DNA of 64,000 bases from an uncultured Bacteroidota bacterium (GCA_902771735.1 CACXXO010000008.1:39795-103794); one strand, 5' to 3'. Positions 1 through 7,728 are shown, counted from the stretch's first letter. Numbers and translations: made by a program. Notes: generated by a model from the sequence alone, not told the origin.

Positions 1-15
1 CGTAAAAAAAATTGA
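1..15 (+). CDS. 3' tail of an upstream gene (partial)
   Basis: The first four codons read Arg-Lys-Lys-Asn and are followed by TGA at 13-15, three bases before the next ATG. A basic C-terminal tail with such close spacing fits the end of a co-transcribed upstream gene. Nothing more can be said from 15 bases. Confidence 0.3.
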   Translation, partial: RKKN

Positions 16-18
16 CCA

Positions 19-1404
19 ATGAGAATCAAGGAACTGATAAAAAACGACGCCGGATTCCTCTTTATCATCGACAGCCTCGACATCCAGTCGGCTGCCGGGC
101 GCCGCCACATGCTCAACACCGAGTTTTCCAACGACCCCACCGTCCTCGAAACCGAATGGAGCCGCTTGGCCGAGGCCATCCGCGCCACTAACGACATCGA
201 CAACCGGCGCTACTACATCGACCTGCGCCATTGCCTTATGTGCCTCCACGACCTCTCCGGCACCTTCACCTCCCTGGCCAACCGCACCCCGTTGAACGAG
301 GTGGAACTCTTCGAGATAAAAAACCTTTGCTATATGTCGAAGGCCGCCGCCACCGCCATCCAAGGACTCTCCCTCACCTCCACCCTGCCCCTACCCGACT
401 GCAGCGCTGTTTTCAACCTTCTCGACCCCGACCATACAGGCATCGCAAACTTCTATATCTACGATAGTTACGACATCCGACTCGCTCCCTTGCGCCGCGA
501 GCTCAACGCCCTCCAAACTTCGGGAGGCGACCCCATGCGCATCAGCAACCTGTTGGCTGAACAAAGCGAAATCCAGAACGAGGTTTGTCTGCGACTCACC
601 GACCAACTACACCCCTACGTCGACACCCTCGTAAACACCTTGAGCCAAATGGCTTATGCCGACGGACTGCTGGCACGCGCCAAGCAGGCCATCGAATGGG
701 AACTCGTTCGACCCGCCATCGGCGACGTTACACGTTACACCCATATCTTCAACCCCCGCCTCAAACAACGCAACCTTTCGCAAAAAATGCGCTACCAGCC
801 TGTCAGTATCGAGATTCGTCCCGGTGTCTGCCTCATCACCGGCGCCAACATGGCCGGAAAAACGGTGCTGCTCAAAAGCGTGGGCACAGCGCAAATGATG
901 GCCCAATGCGGCATGTATGTGCCCGCCGAAGAGGCCGTCATCCACCTCGTGGAAGGAGTAGCCACCTCCATCGGCGACGACCAGGACGAGATGAACGGAC
1001 TCTCCTCCTATGCTTCGGAAATCATCAAAATCAGCAACATACTTGCCGACTGCCGCCAGCGCGAGCTGCTGGTACTCATCGACGAACCCGCCCGCACCAC
1101 CAACCCCGTCGAGGGCAAAGCCTTGGTGCAGGCCATCATCAAGATTCTCGAACAGCACCCCTCCTTCACCCTCATCACCACCCACTACGACCAACTGGGC
1201 TCCAACTGCCGCCGTCTCAGAGTGAAAGGCTTTGTCGAGGACATGGAAAACATACCTCTCACGCCGCAGAGCATCAACCGCTTCATCGACTATTCCCTCA
1301 CCGAGGACCAAAGCGACAACGTGCCCCACGAAGCACTCCGAATCGCCTCCATCCTCCAATGCGACCCTGAAATGATAGCCCTGGCATCGGCACAAATACA
1401 ATAA
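19..1404 (+). CDS. MutS-family ATPase, possibly lysine 5,6-aminomutase reactivase KamC
   Basis: This 461-residue protein carries the ATPase domain of the MutS family in its C-terminal half. The P-loop GANMAGKT is at residues 275-282, a LSSYASEI segment near 330 corresponds to the MutS signature region, Walker B is LVLIDEP with Asp355-Glu356, and the switch histidine is in TTHYDQ (His389). The N-terminal mismatch-recognition and connector domains of true MutS are missing, so mismatch repair is unlikely. From memory, short MutS relatives of this kind occur beside lysine-fermentation genes and are named KamC, part of an ATP-dependent reactivase for lysine 5,6-aminomutase; the upstream genes that would confirm this lie outside the window. 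The start follows an upstream stop by three bases, suggesting an operon. Confidence 0.75.
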   Translation: MRIKELIKNDAGFLFIIDSLDIQSAAGRRHMLNTEFSNDPTVLETEWSRLAEAIRATNDIDNRRYYIDLRHCLMCLHDLSGTFTSLANRTPLNEVELFEIKNLCYMSKAAATAIQGLSLTSTLPLPDCSAVFNLLDPDHTGIANFYIYDSYDIRLAPLRRELNALQTSGGDPMRISNLLAEQSEIQNEVCLRLTDQLHPYVDTLVNTLSQMAYADGLLARAKQAIEWELVRPAIGDVTRYTHIFNPRLKQRNLSQKMRYQPVSIEIRPGVCLITGANMAGKTVLLKSVGTAQMMAQCGMYVPAEEAVIHLVEGVATSIGDDQDEMNGLSSYASEIIKISNILADCRQRELLVLIDEPARTTNPVEGKALVQAIIKILEQHPSFTLITTHYDQLGSNCRRLRVKGFVEDMENIPLTPQSINRFIDYSLTEDQSDNVPHEALRIASILQCDPEMIALASAQIQ

Positions 1405-1437
1405 GAAAAGGAGACCTTGACAGTCTCCTTTTCTTTC
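1404..1437 (+). terminator. Intrinsic terminator after the MutS-like gene
   Basis: A perfect 12-bp stem (AGAAAAGGAGAC at 1404-1415 with its complement at 1423-1434) encloses a 7-base loop and is followed by a short T run. It starts at the stop codon of the MutS-like gene. Because the left arm is A-rich on the other strand it may also stop transcription of the convergent tRNA gene. Confidence 0.7.
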
Positions 1438-1439
1438 AG

Positions 1440-1527
1440 CGGAAAGGAGGGGATTCGAACCCCTGAAGCGCTGTTAACGCTTACTCGCTTTCCAGGCGGG
1501 CCTCTTCAACCACTCGAGCACCTTTCC
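1440..1527 (-). tRNA. tRNA-Ser (anticodon GGA)
   Basis: On the minus strand the 88 bases fold as a class II tRNA: acceptor GGAAAGG/CCTTTCC, D stem CTC/GAG, anticodon loop CTGGAAA giving anticodon GGA, a long variable arm AAGCG/CGCTT, T stem AGGGG/CCCCT with loop TTCGAAT, and discriminator G as expected for serine. CCA is not encoded. The anticodon stem reads CCCGC/GCGAG, so pair 28-42 is a C-A mismatch. Confidence 0.95.
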
Positions 1528-1591
1528 GAATTGATAATTGAGAATCGAAAATTGAAAAACATTTTCGTTTTCCCGCTCTCAAAATCGGGTG

Positions 1592-1622
1592 CAAAAGTAC
1601 AACTTTTTTTTGATATGACAAA
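1592..1622 (-). promoter_or_regulatory. Promoter for tRNA-Ser
   Basis: Read on the minus strand, TTTG (1622-1619) and TACTTTTG (1599-1592) are separated by 19 bases, matching the Bacteroidetes housekeeping promoter. The tRNA begins about 65 bases downstream. The site overlaps the divergent promoter of the peptidase gene. Confidence 0.6.
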
Positions 1623-1637
1623 AAAAATGTATCTTTG
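1609..1637 (+). promoter_or_regulatory. Promoter for the M49-type peptidase gene
   Basis: TTTG at 1609-1612 and TATCTTTG at 1630-1637 are separated by 17 bases, within the accepted range for Bacteroidetes promoters. The expected transcription start leaves a leader of about 35-40 bases before the ATG at 1680. The -33 box lies inside the divergent tRNA-Ser promoter. Confidence 0.6.
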
Positions 1638-1679
1638 TAGTTTGAAACAACAAGCAAAAAACTTTTAAACATATTAATA

Positions 1680-3317
1680 ATGAAAAAATTAACTATTTTT
1701 GTTATGGCTATTTCCATGTTAGCCGCCGTCGGTTGCAAAGGCAAAAAAGCCGACCAACCGAAATCGGAAATCCAGCAAAAAGTGGATGAGTACGCCGAGT
1801 TCGAACTCAAATCAGACCTCATCCAGAACCTCTCCGCCAACGAGAAGGAGCTGGTCAAAATCTTCATCGAAATCGGCAAAGTGATGGACGACATCTACTG
1901 GGACCAGTATTTCGGCAATGAGAACCGCGCCAGCCTCGACACCCTCAGCGACCCCGCAATGCGCGCCTTCGCCAACATCCAGTATGGAGCCTGGGACCGC
2001 CTCGACAGCGAGCGCCCCTTCATCCCCGGCTACGGCGAGCGCCCCGCAGGCTGCAACTTCTACCCGAAAGACATGACCAAGGAAGAGTTTGACGCCCTCG
2101 AAGACCCGCTGAAAAACGACCAATACAGTGTCGTCCGCCGCGACGCCGAAGGCAAACTCTATGTCCTCCCCTACCACGAGGCCTACAAAGAACAACTCGC
2201 CAAGGTCGACGAACTCATGGCCAAAGCCATCGAACTCGCCGAGAACCCCGGCCTGAAGAAATACCTCGAGGCCCGCCGCGAGGCCTTCCGCACCGACGAC
2301 TACTTCGAGAGCGACATGGTGTGGATGGACATGAAAGACTCGAAGCTCGACTTCGTTGTCGGACCCATCGAGAACTATGACGACGGCGTCAACGGCCTGA
2401 AATGCAGCCACGAAGCCTTCGTCCTCGTGAAAGACGAGCAGTGGAGCAACGACCTCAGCAAGTTCGCCGCCCTCCTGCCCGAGATGCAGAAACTCCTCCC
2501 CTGCGACGAGAAATACAAGAAAGAGGTGCCCGGCACTGACTGCGACATCAACGTCTACGACGTGGTCTACTATGCCGGCGACTGCAACGCGGGCTCCAAA
2601 ACCATCGCCATCAACCTGCCCAACGACGAGCGCGTGCAGCTCAAGAAAGGCTCCCGCCGCCTCCAGCTCAAGAACGCCATGCAGGCCAAATTCGACAACA
2701 TCATGGTGCCCATCGCCAACCTCATGGTCTGCCCCGAGCAGGTCGACAGCGTGACCTTCAACGCCTTCTTCGGCAACACCTGCTACCACGAGGTGGCCCA
2801 CGGCCTCGGCATCAAGAACACCGTCACCGGCCGCGGCCCCTGCCGCCAGGCCCTCGGCGCCCAGTACAGCGCCTGGGAGGAAGCCAAGGCTGACGTCTGC
2901 GGCCTCTTCCTCACCGAACAGCTCATCGAGCGCGGCCTCATCACCAACACCACCGTCAACCAGAACTACATCACCTTCATCGCCGGCATCCTCCGCAGCG
3001 TCCGCTTCGGCGCCACCGAGGCCCACGGCGTGGCCAACATCATGTGCTACAACTTCTTCGAGCAGGCCGGTGCCTTCACCCGCAACGCCGACGGCAAATA
3101 CGTCATCAACGTCGAGAAAGCCCGCGAGGCCGCCCGCGCCTGGGCCGCCCTCATCATCGCCATGGAAGGCGAAGGCGACATGGCTGCCGCCAAAGCCTAC
3201 AGCGACAAGAACGGCAAAATTGGCGATGCCCTCCAGAAAGACCTCGACCAGATCCGCGACGCCAACATCCCCCGCGACATCATCTACCGCCAGGGTGCCG
3301 ACGTGCTGGGTCTCTAA
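1680..3317 (+). CDS. M49-family (dipeptidyl-peptidase III-like) lipoprotein with HEVAH zinc motif
   Basis: The 545-residue product starts with a lipoprotein signal ending in LAAVGC, so it is probably anchored to an envelope membrane through Cys19. Zinc-binding residues are visible as HEVAH (His370, Glu371, His374) and EEAKAD (residues 400-405), the two hallmark motifs of M49 metallopeptidases, which cut dipeptides from the N-terminus of oligopeptides. Most M49 enzymes have a hexapeptide HExxGH; here the motif is a pentapeptide HExxH, as reported for a few divergent bacterial and plant members. It has its own promoter and a strong terminator, so it is a single-gene unit. Peptide scavenging in an amino-acid-using anaerobe is a reasonable inference. 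Confidence 0.8.
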   Translation: MKKLTIFVMAISMLAAVGCKGKKADQPKSEIQQKVDEYAEFELKSDLIQNLSANEKELVKIFIEIGKVMDDIYWDQYFGNENRASLDTLSDPAMRAFANIQYGAWDRLDSERPFIPGYGERPAGCNFYPKDMTKEEFDALEDPLKNDQYSVVRRDAEGKLYVLPYHEAYKEQLAKVDELMAKAIELAENPGLKKYLEARREAFRTDDYFESDMVWMDMKDSKLDFVVGPIENYDDGVNGLKCSHEAFVLVKDEQWSNDLSKFAALLPEMQKLLPCDEKYKKEVPGTDCDINVYDVVYYAGDCNAGSKTIAINLPNDERVQLKKGSRRLQLKNAMQAKFDNIMVPIANLMVCPEQVDSVTFNAFFGNTCYHEVAHGLGIKNTVTGRGPCRQALGAQYSAWEEAKADVCGLFLTEQLIERGLITNTTVNQNYITFIAGILRSVRFGATEAHGVANIMCYNFFEQAGAFTRNADGKYVINVEKAREAARAWAALIIAMEGEGDMAAAKAYSDKNGKIGDALQKDLDQIRDANIPRDIIYRQGADVLGL

Positions 3318-3378
3318 ACCCACTTTCAAACCCCTTTTCGGCGGTTTGTAATATTATTTTAACATAATTTTAACAATT

Positions 3379-3418
3379 ACTGCGGGGAAGCCTCTGTTTT
3401 TCGAGGCTTCCCCGCAGT
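3379..3418 (+). terminator. Strong hairpin terminator after the M49 gene
   Basis: A 16-bp GC-rich perfect stem (3379-3394 with 3403-3418) closes an 8-base T-rich loop about 60 bases after the stop codon. There is no long T tract, so it may act as a terminator or as a 3'-end stabiliser. Confidence 0.65.
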
Positions 3419-3439
3419 GTATCATAAGGTTACACTACG

Positions 3440-3532
3440 TACCATCTACCTACCATCTCCTTACCAACTCCCTACCAACTCCTACCACGGTAGGTGTTGA
3501 CAGGGCGTTGGCAGGATGATTATGTTAAGTAG
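3440..3532. repeat. TACC/GGTA palindromic array, copy 1
   Basis: The left arm has 11-bp units starting TACCATC or TACCAAC, the centre is TACCACGGTA (3483-3492), and the right arm has diverged units beginning GGTA, GACA and GGCA. Pairing between the arms is poorer than in the other four copies. It lies between the peptidase terminator and the promoter of the polysaccharide operon. Confidence 0.8.
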
Positions 3533-3636
3533 AAGTTTGGTCGGTAGTAGTCGGGCCCAAGGCCTGGCTTCACGCTGCCGAGAGAAGATTTTTCGTATAT
3601 TTTCAATATATTCTTTAAAATATAAAAATAATTTAG

Positions 3637-3644
3637 TATATTTG
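3637..3644 (+). promoter_or_regulatory. Probable promoter (-7 box) of the polysaccharide operon
   Basis: TATATTTG matches the TAnnTTTG -7 element and is the only good match between the terminator at 3.4 kb and upxY. No convincing TTTG box is seen at -33. The implied leader to the upxY ATG is about 205 bases. Confidence 0.5.
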
Positions 3645-3650
3645 CAGAAG

Positions 3651-3865
3651 ACTTCCCAAACGCAAAAAAAATGTTAAGCACTGGGAATGATAGGGTTGCG
3701 GCAACACCCTTGGACAGGGGCGTCCGTGAATCGGAACCTGAAAAACCGATGAACCTGCCAGAAACTCCGGCACATGGGCCGGAGGAGAGGGAGAATTGCC
3801 CCGAAAGAAGGGACATGTCGCCAACCAACCGGGCAACTGGAAAACCAACAAAAGAAGATGTCTGA
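3651..3865 (+). other. Long leader of the polysaccharide operon with a possible leader ORF
   Basis: The transcript leader contains several potential hairpins, including AGGGT/ACCCT around 3691-3709 and a CCGG-rich inverted repeat near 3767-3784. An ORF of 64 codons (3671-3865), rich in Pro, Glu and Arg, starts about 27 bases after the -7 box and ends eight bases inside upxY. UpxY proteins act on the leader of their own operon in Bacteroides, so this is the likely antitermination target; whether the small ORF is translated is unknown. Confidence 0.4.
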
Positions 3866-4373
3866 CGAGAATCTGCACTGGTATGCACTGAAGGTGTTCT
3901 ACAACAAGGTGCAACCACTGATAGCAGCCTGCAAGGAGTCGGGGGTGGAGTTTTTCGCTCCTGTGGAGGTTATCCGTTCGCTGCTGTTCCTCCGCTGCAC
4001 GGAGAACGAGTTCGGACATTTCCTGATAGCCCATGGGCAGGGCATCTATGTCTACCGCCAGGCTGGCAGCCAGCAGCCGGCGGTGATTCGCGACCATGAG
4101 ATGGAGGTGTTCCGTTTCGTGGTGACGGCCGGCCAGCAGGGGCTCACGCTGCTCGGCGAAGACCGGCCGGAATACCATCAAGGCGACCGTGTGGTGGTGA
4201 CCGACGGTCCCTTCAAGGGAGCCGAAGGACACATCAAGCGCATCAAAAAGGATCGCCGCCTGGTGGTGACCATTCCCGGTGTGGTGGCCGTGGCAACAGC
4301 CTTCATCCACCCGTCGATGTTGAAGAAAAAAGAGGACGCCGAACCGAAGACCGGCACACACAACAAAGCATGA
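3858..4373 (+). CDS. upxY: UpxY-type transcription antiterminator (NusG-like)
   Basis: The 171-residue protein opens with WYALKVFYNKV, typical of the NusG N-terminal domain, and has a KOW-like segment near residues 105-135 (GDRVVVTDGPFKGAEGHI). In Bacteroides, UpxY proteins ride on RNA polymerase and prevent early termination in the leader of the capsule operon they head. First position in a 31-kb operon and the long leader fit that role. I chose ATG 3858 because the NGN domain starts immediately after it; the longer reading frame upstream is low-complexity and overlaps the leader. Its stop overlaps the next start (ATGA). Confidence 0.85.
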   Translation: MSDENLHWYALKVFYNKVQPLIAACKESGVEFFAPVEVIRSLLFLRCTENEFGHFLIAHGQGIYVYRQAGSQQPAVIRDHEMEVFRFVVTAGQQGLTLLGEDRPEYHQGDRVVVTDGPFKGAEGHIKRIKKDRRLVVTIPGVVAVATAFIHPSMLKKKEDAEPKTGTHNKA

Positions 4374-5539
4374 AAAAAGGACTGTTTCAGCTTCAATACG
4401 AGTTTGAAGGCGGAAACGCCTACTCCGAGCAAGGCACGGAGCAGGGAGCCAAGTTGTCGGTGGACACCATCGAGAACGAGGCGGTGCGCGACATCCTGCA
4501 GACCACTGCCAAACTGAGCCACAAAGAGCTCATCAAGTGGCTCAACGCCAACAAGGATCGCTATCCCGAGATGCTCATCGTGCCACTGACCACCTCGACC
4601 CCCGAGGCCCTGCGCTACCGCATCGGCGATCGCAAACCGAAGCTGCTCTACCTCACCCGCCCGCTCCACACGCAGAAAGGGCTCAACCGCTTTCTCTACA
4701 CTGCCAACGAGCTCCTCGACAATGGAGCCTACCTCTGCTGCCACTCGATGACGACCGCCCTCAAGCGCGAGATGCTCAAAAAGAAATATCCGTGGGGAAT
4801 ACGCGAGATTGTGATCGCGGCCGACTACCTGTGGAACCGCATGACTCCCAAACTGAAGCTCACCCACAAACTCTATTACAACCTCACCGGAGGCAAGAGC
4901 CGCACGTTCACACGAGTGGAGATTCTCGGCCGGCTCTACCGCGCCGGGTTCGAGGTCATCGACGAGCAGTTCCGCCACGGCGAGTTCTTCGTGGTGGCCT
5001 GCAAGACCAAGGCACCCGTGAACGACACCGCGCCGCTCGGCTCGCCCATCATCCACCTGCGCCGCACAGGGAAGAACGGCAAGGAGATAGTGGTGCACAA
5101 GTTCCGCACGATGTACAACTATTCGGAATACATCCAGCCCTACATCTATCAATACCAGCACCTCCAGAGCGGAGGCAAGTTCAAAGACGACTATCGTGTG
5201 AGCACGGTGGGACGCTTTCTGCGGAAGACATGGATGGACGAGTTGCCGATGCTGTGGAACATGCTGCGTGGCGACATGAAACTGGTGGGCGTGCGGCCGC
5301 TGAGCAAGCACTACTTCAGCCTCTACACCCCCGAGATGCAGGAGCTCCGCACCCGCACCAAACCCGGCATGCTGCCGCCGTTCTACTATGAGCGCAAGAC
5401 CCCCGACACCCTCGACGAGATACAGGCCAGCGAGCGCCGCTACCTGGAAGCCTACCTGAAACACCCCTTCCGCACCGACTGGAAATATTTCTGGGGCATT
5501 GTGGGCAACATTATTTTCCACAGAAAACATTCAGCATGA
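4370..5539 (+). CDS. Initiating sugar-phosphate transferase (bacterial sugar transferase family)
   Basis: The C-terminal half of this 389-residue protein is a polyprenyl-phosphate sugar-1-phosphate transferase: it has HKFRTM, the catalytic Asp-Glu in WMDELPMLWNMLRGDMKLVG, VRPLS and the KPGM loop. Such enzymes load the first sugar phosphate onto undecaprenyl phosphate at the inner membrane. The N-terminal 220 residues resemble the extra domain I recall from Bacteroidetes versions of this family, ending in a segment like the C-terminus of a methyltransferase fold. There is no obvious transmembrane hairpin. Place in the operon, right after upxY and before the ABC permease, fits an initiating role; the sugar is not predictable. 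Confidence 0.8.
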   Translation: MKKGLFQLQYEFEGGNAYSEQGTEQGAKLSVDTIENEAVRDILQTTAKLSHKELIKWLNANKDRYPEMLIVPLTTSTPEALRYRIGDRKPKLLYLTRPLHTQKGLNRFLYTANELLDNGAYLCCHSMTTALKREMLKKKYPWGIREIVIAADYLWNRMTPKLKLTHKLYYNLTGGKSRTFTRVEILGRLYRAGFEVIDEQFRHGEFFVVACKTKAPVNDTAPLGSPIIHLRRTGKNGKEIVVHKFRTMYNYSEYIQPYIYQYQHLQSGGKFKDDYRVSTVGRFLRKTWMDELPMLWNMLRGDMKLVGVRPLSKHYFSLYTPEMQELRTRTKPGMLPPFYYERKTPDTLDEIQASERRYLEAYLKHPFRTDWKYFWGIVGNIIFHRKHSA

Positions 5540-6396
5540 AAGAAGAAAACCAAGAATGGACGACTGTCATACAGCCTAAAGAAAAGCTGCTGCAGGTCAA
5601 CCTACGCGAAATTTGGGACTACCGCGATTTGTGCAGCCTCTTCGTCAAGCGCAACATCACCACACAATTCAAGCAGACCATCCTGGGGCCGCTGTGGTAC
5701 ATCATCCAGCCCACCATGACGGTCATCATGTATATGGTGGTATTCGGAGGCATCGCCAAGATATCCACCGACGGCCTGCCGCAGCCGCTGTTCTACCTGA
5801 GCGGCATCTGCCTGTGGCAGTATTTCAACGACTGTCTGACAAAGACCTCATCGACATTCACCGCCAACGCCGGCATCTTCGGCAAGGTCTACTTCCCACG
5901 GCTCATCGTGCCCATCTCCAACGTCATCAGCAACCTGCTGCGCTTCGCCATCCAGTTGGGACTCTTCCTGGCGGTCTATGCCGTCTATCAGATTTGGATT
6001 ATTCCCGGACAGATACACACCAACTGGTATGTCCTGCTGCTTCCGTTGCTGGTGGTGATGCTGGCGGGATTGGCATTGGGGTTCGGCATCCTCTTCTCGA
6101 GCATGACGACCAAATACCGCGACATGACGCTACTGCTCGACTACTTCGTGCGGCTGTGGATGTATGCCACGCCGGTCATCTACCCCCTGAGCACCATCAC
6201 CAACGAGAAACTGCGCCTGGTGATGAGCCTCAACCCGCTGACCGGCATCGTCGAGGCTTTCAAATACGGCATGCTCGGCGAAGGCCAGTTCAGCTGGACC
6301 ATGCTGGCCTACAGTTTCGCATTCATGATAGCACTGCTAACCGTGGGCATAGTGATATTCAATCGCGTGCAGAAAAATTTCATGGACACCGTCTAA
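5536..6396 (+). CDS. wzm: Polysaccharide ABC transporter permease (Wzm-like)
   Basis: The 286-residue protein is an ABC-2 type permease with about six hydrophobic segments. The N-terminal LWDYRDL-like stretch followed by VKRNITTQFKQTILGPLWYI and the C-terminal SLNPLTGIVEAFKYGMLG are typical of O-antigen/capsule exporters. It would pair with the ATPase at 7703-8977 to flip a lipid-linked glycan across the inner membrane. It overlaps the sugar transferase stop by four bases. Unusually, two other units separate it from its ATPase. Confidence 0.9.
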   Translation: MKEENQEWTTVIQPKEKLLQVNLREIWDYRDLCSLFVKRNITTQFKQTILGPLWYIIQPTMTVIMYMVVFGGIAKISTDGLPQPLFYLSGICLWQYFNDCLTKTSSTFTANAGIFGKVYFPRLIVPISNVISNLLRFAIQLGLFLAVYAVYQIWIIPGQIHTNWYVLLLPLLVVMLAGLALGFGILFSSMTTKYRDMTLLLDYFVRLWMYATPVIYPLSTITNEKLRLVMSLNPLTGIVEAFKYGMLGEGQFSWTMLAYSFAFMIALLTVGIVIFNRVQKNFMDTV

Positions 6397-6468
6397 TAAC
6401 ACAGGGATATCCAAAGCCCTATCTTGCATCAACGATTCGCCACGATATTCTGGCAATCCAATCACCTA

Positions 6469-7503
6469 ATGTATAACGAAATTGACATCGCATTTGCATT
6501 GCTGCGCGGAGCCTTGGACGGCACGGCGGTGGAAATGGAGCAGATAGAGGCCAACCGATGGTGGAGCCTCTTCCGCCTGCTGCAGCAGAACCACGTGTCG
6601 TCGCTTGCCAGCGAAGCCTTTGCCCACATGGAGCAGAAGCCGCCGCGCGAGGTATACATCCCGTGGCTCAGCGAACGGCAGAAAGCCGACAGCTGGTATC
6701 ATCACCAGAACGAGGTCCAGCAGGAGATAGTAAGTCTCATGCAACAAGGCGGCATCGAGACCCTCGTGCTCAAGGGAACCCGTCTGGCACAGCTCTATCC
6801 GCAACCCGGGTTGCGCGAATTCGGCGACCTGGACCTCTATTTCTATGACCGTCACGACGAAGCCGACGCCTTGGCGAAGAAACAGTTGCACGTCGCCATA
6901 GGCAACGAGGCGCATCACCACTCGAAATACAACTACCGCGGTGTCACCGTGGAGAGCCACTACGACTTCATCAACAGCCACACCCCTCGCAGCAACCGCC
7001 GTTACGAAGAGCGGCTCAAGGAGTTGGCTCCCACGGCGAATTTCGAGGTGCTCTTCCTGCTGCGCCACATGGCCTGCCATTTTGCCGCAAGCCGCATCAC
7101 GTTGCGCGACGTGGTGGATTGGCACCTGCTGACGGCTGCCCACAAAGAGCATGTGGACTGGGAGTTGGTGGCCAACGCCGCTGAAGAAGCCGGCATGGCG
7201 ACTTTCGTTGCCGTGCTCAATAGCATCGCCTCACGGCGGCTGGGAAGCCAGGTGCTCATGGAATGTTCCTCCGACCGAGCCTTGGCTTACCGTGTGGAAC
7301 ACGACATCGTCTATGGAGACAAATCGTTGCGAGGCGACAACGAAAACGACGGCTTCAGCCGGCTGGCTTGGAAAATCCGCCGCTACCGCGCCAACCGATG
7401 GAAACAGCCGCTGGTCTACTCCCACGACTCCCGCCTCTCGCTCCTCCTCTCCTCCATTTCCTCCCACGCCCTGAAACCCCAAAGCATACTGCATAAAATG
7501 TAA
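6469..7503 (+). CDS. Nucleotidyltransferase-fold protein (PF14907-like)
   Basis: This 344-residue protein contains VLKGTRLAQLYPQPGLREFGDLDLYF, which resembles the LKG...R...D.D core of a nucleotidyltransferase family often found in polysaccharide loci. Two metal-binding Asp residues (GDLDLY) are present. A histidine-rich stretch follows and the rest is helical. The biochemical role of the family is not known to me; transfer of a nucleotide or sugar phosphate is only inferred. ATG 6469 is preferred over 6424 because the extra residues look like read-through of the spacer. It lies between wzm and the gmd/fcl scar. Confidence 0.65.
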   Translation: MYNEIDIAFALLRGALDGTAVEMEQIEANRWWSLFRLLQQNHVSSLASEAFAHMEQKPPREVYIPWLSERQKADSWYHHQNEVQQEIVSLMQQGGIETLVLKGTRLAQLYPQPGLREFGDLDLYFYDRHDEADALAKKQLHVAIGNEAHHHSKYNYRGVTVESHYDFINSHTPRSNRRYEERLKELAPTANFEVLFLLRHMACHFAASRITLRDVVDWHLLTAAHKEHVDWELVANAAEEAGMATFVAVLNSIASRRLGSQVLMECSSDRALAYRVEHDIVYGDKSLRGDNENDGFSRLAWKIRRYRANRWKQPLVYSHDSRLSLLLSSISSHALKPQSILHKM

Positions 7504-7509
7504 CCTTTT

Positions 7510-7728
7510 ATGAAAAAAGCACTCATCACAGGCATCACTGGGCAAGACGGCAGCTACAAAGGCGCTATCCTATGGGATGCCTCGCGTCCAAACGGTACAC
7601 CGAGGAAACTGCTCGACGTGAGCAAGGCCACCCAGTTGGGATGGACCTACAAAACCAAGCTCAAAAAAGGCATCCAATTAGCTTACGAAGATTTCATAAA
7701 GAATGGCAACAGCAATAGAGTTCAATAA
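7510..7728 (+). pseudogene. In-frame fusion scar of gmd and fcl (GDP-fucose synthesis genes)
   Basis: The 72-codon frame begins with MKKALITGITGQDGSY, the characteristic N-terminus of GDP-mannose 4,6-dehydratase, and continues directly into KGAILWDASRPNGTPRKL and LDVSKATQLGW, the C-terminal end of GDP-L-fucose synthase. These genes are normally adjacent, about 1.1 kb and 0.9-1.0 kb long, so a deletion of roughly 2 kb joined the start of one to the end of the other, near 7552-7560. Neither remnant can be active: the nucleotide-binding and catalytic regions are gone. The frame stays open and its end overlaps the wzt start by 26 bases, so translation coupling may have been kept. Confidence 0.85.

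Noticed and set aside
1812-3329. A 505-codon frame opposite the M49 peptidase
   Set aside because: Repetitive Val/Gly/Asp-rich translation, no motif, fully explained by codon bias of the coding strand.
3440-3532. CRISPR array
   Set aside because: The 11-bp units are contiguous, degenerate and palindromic about a centre, with no spacers and no cas genes in the window.
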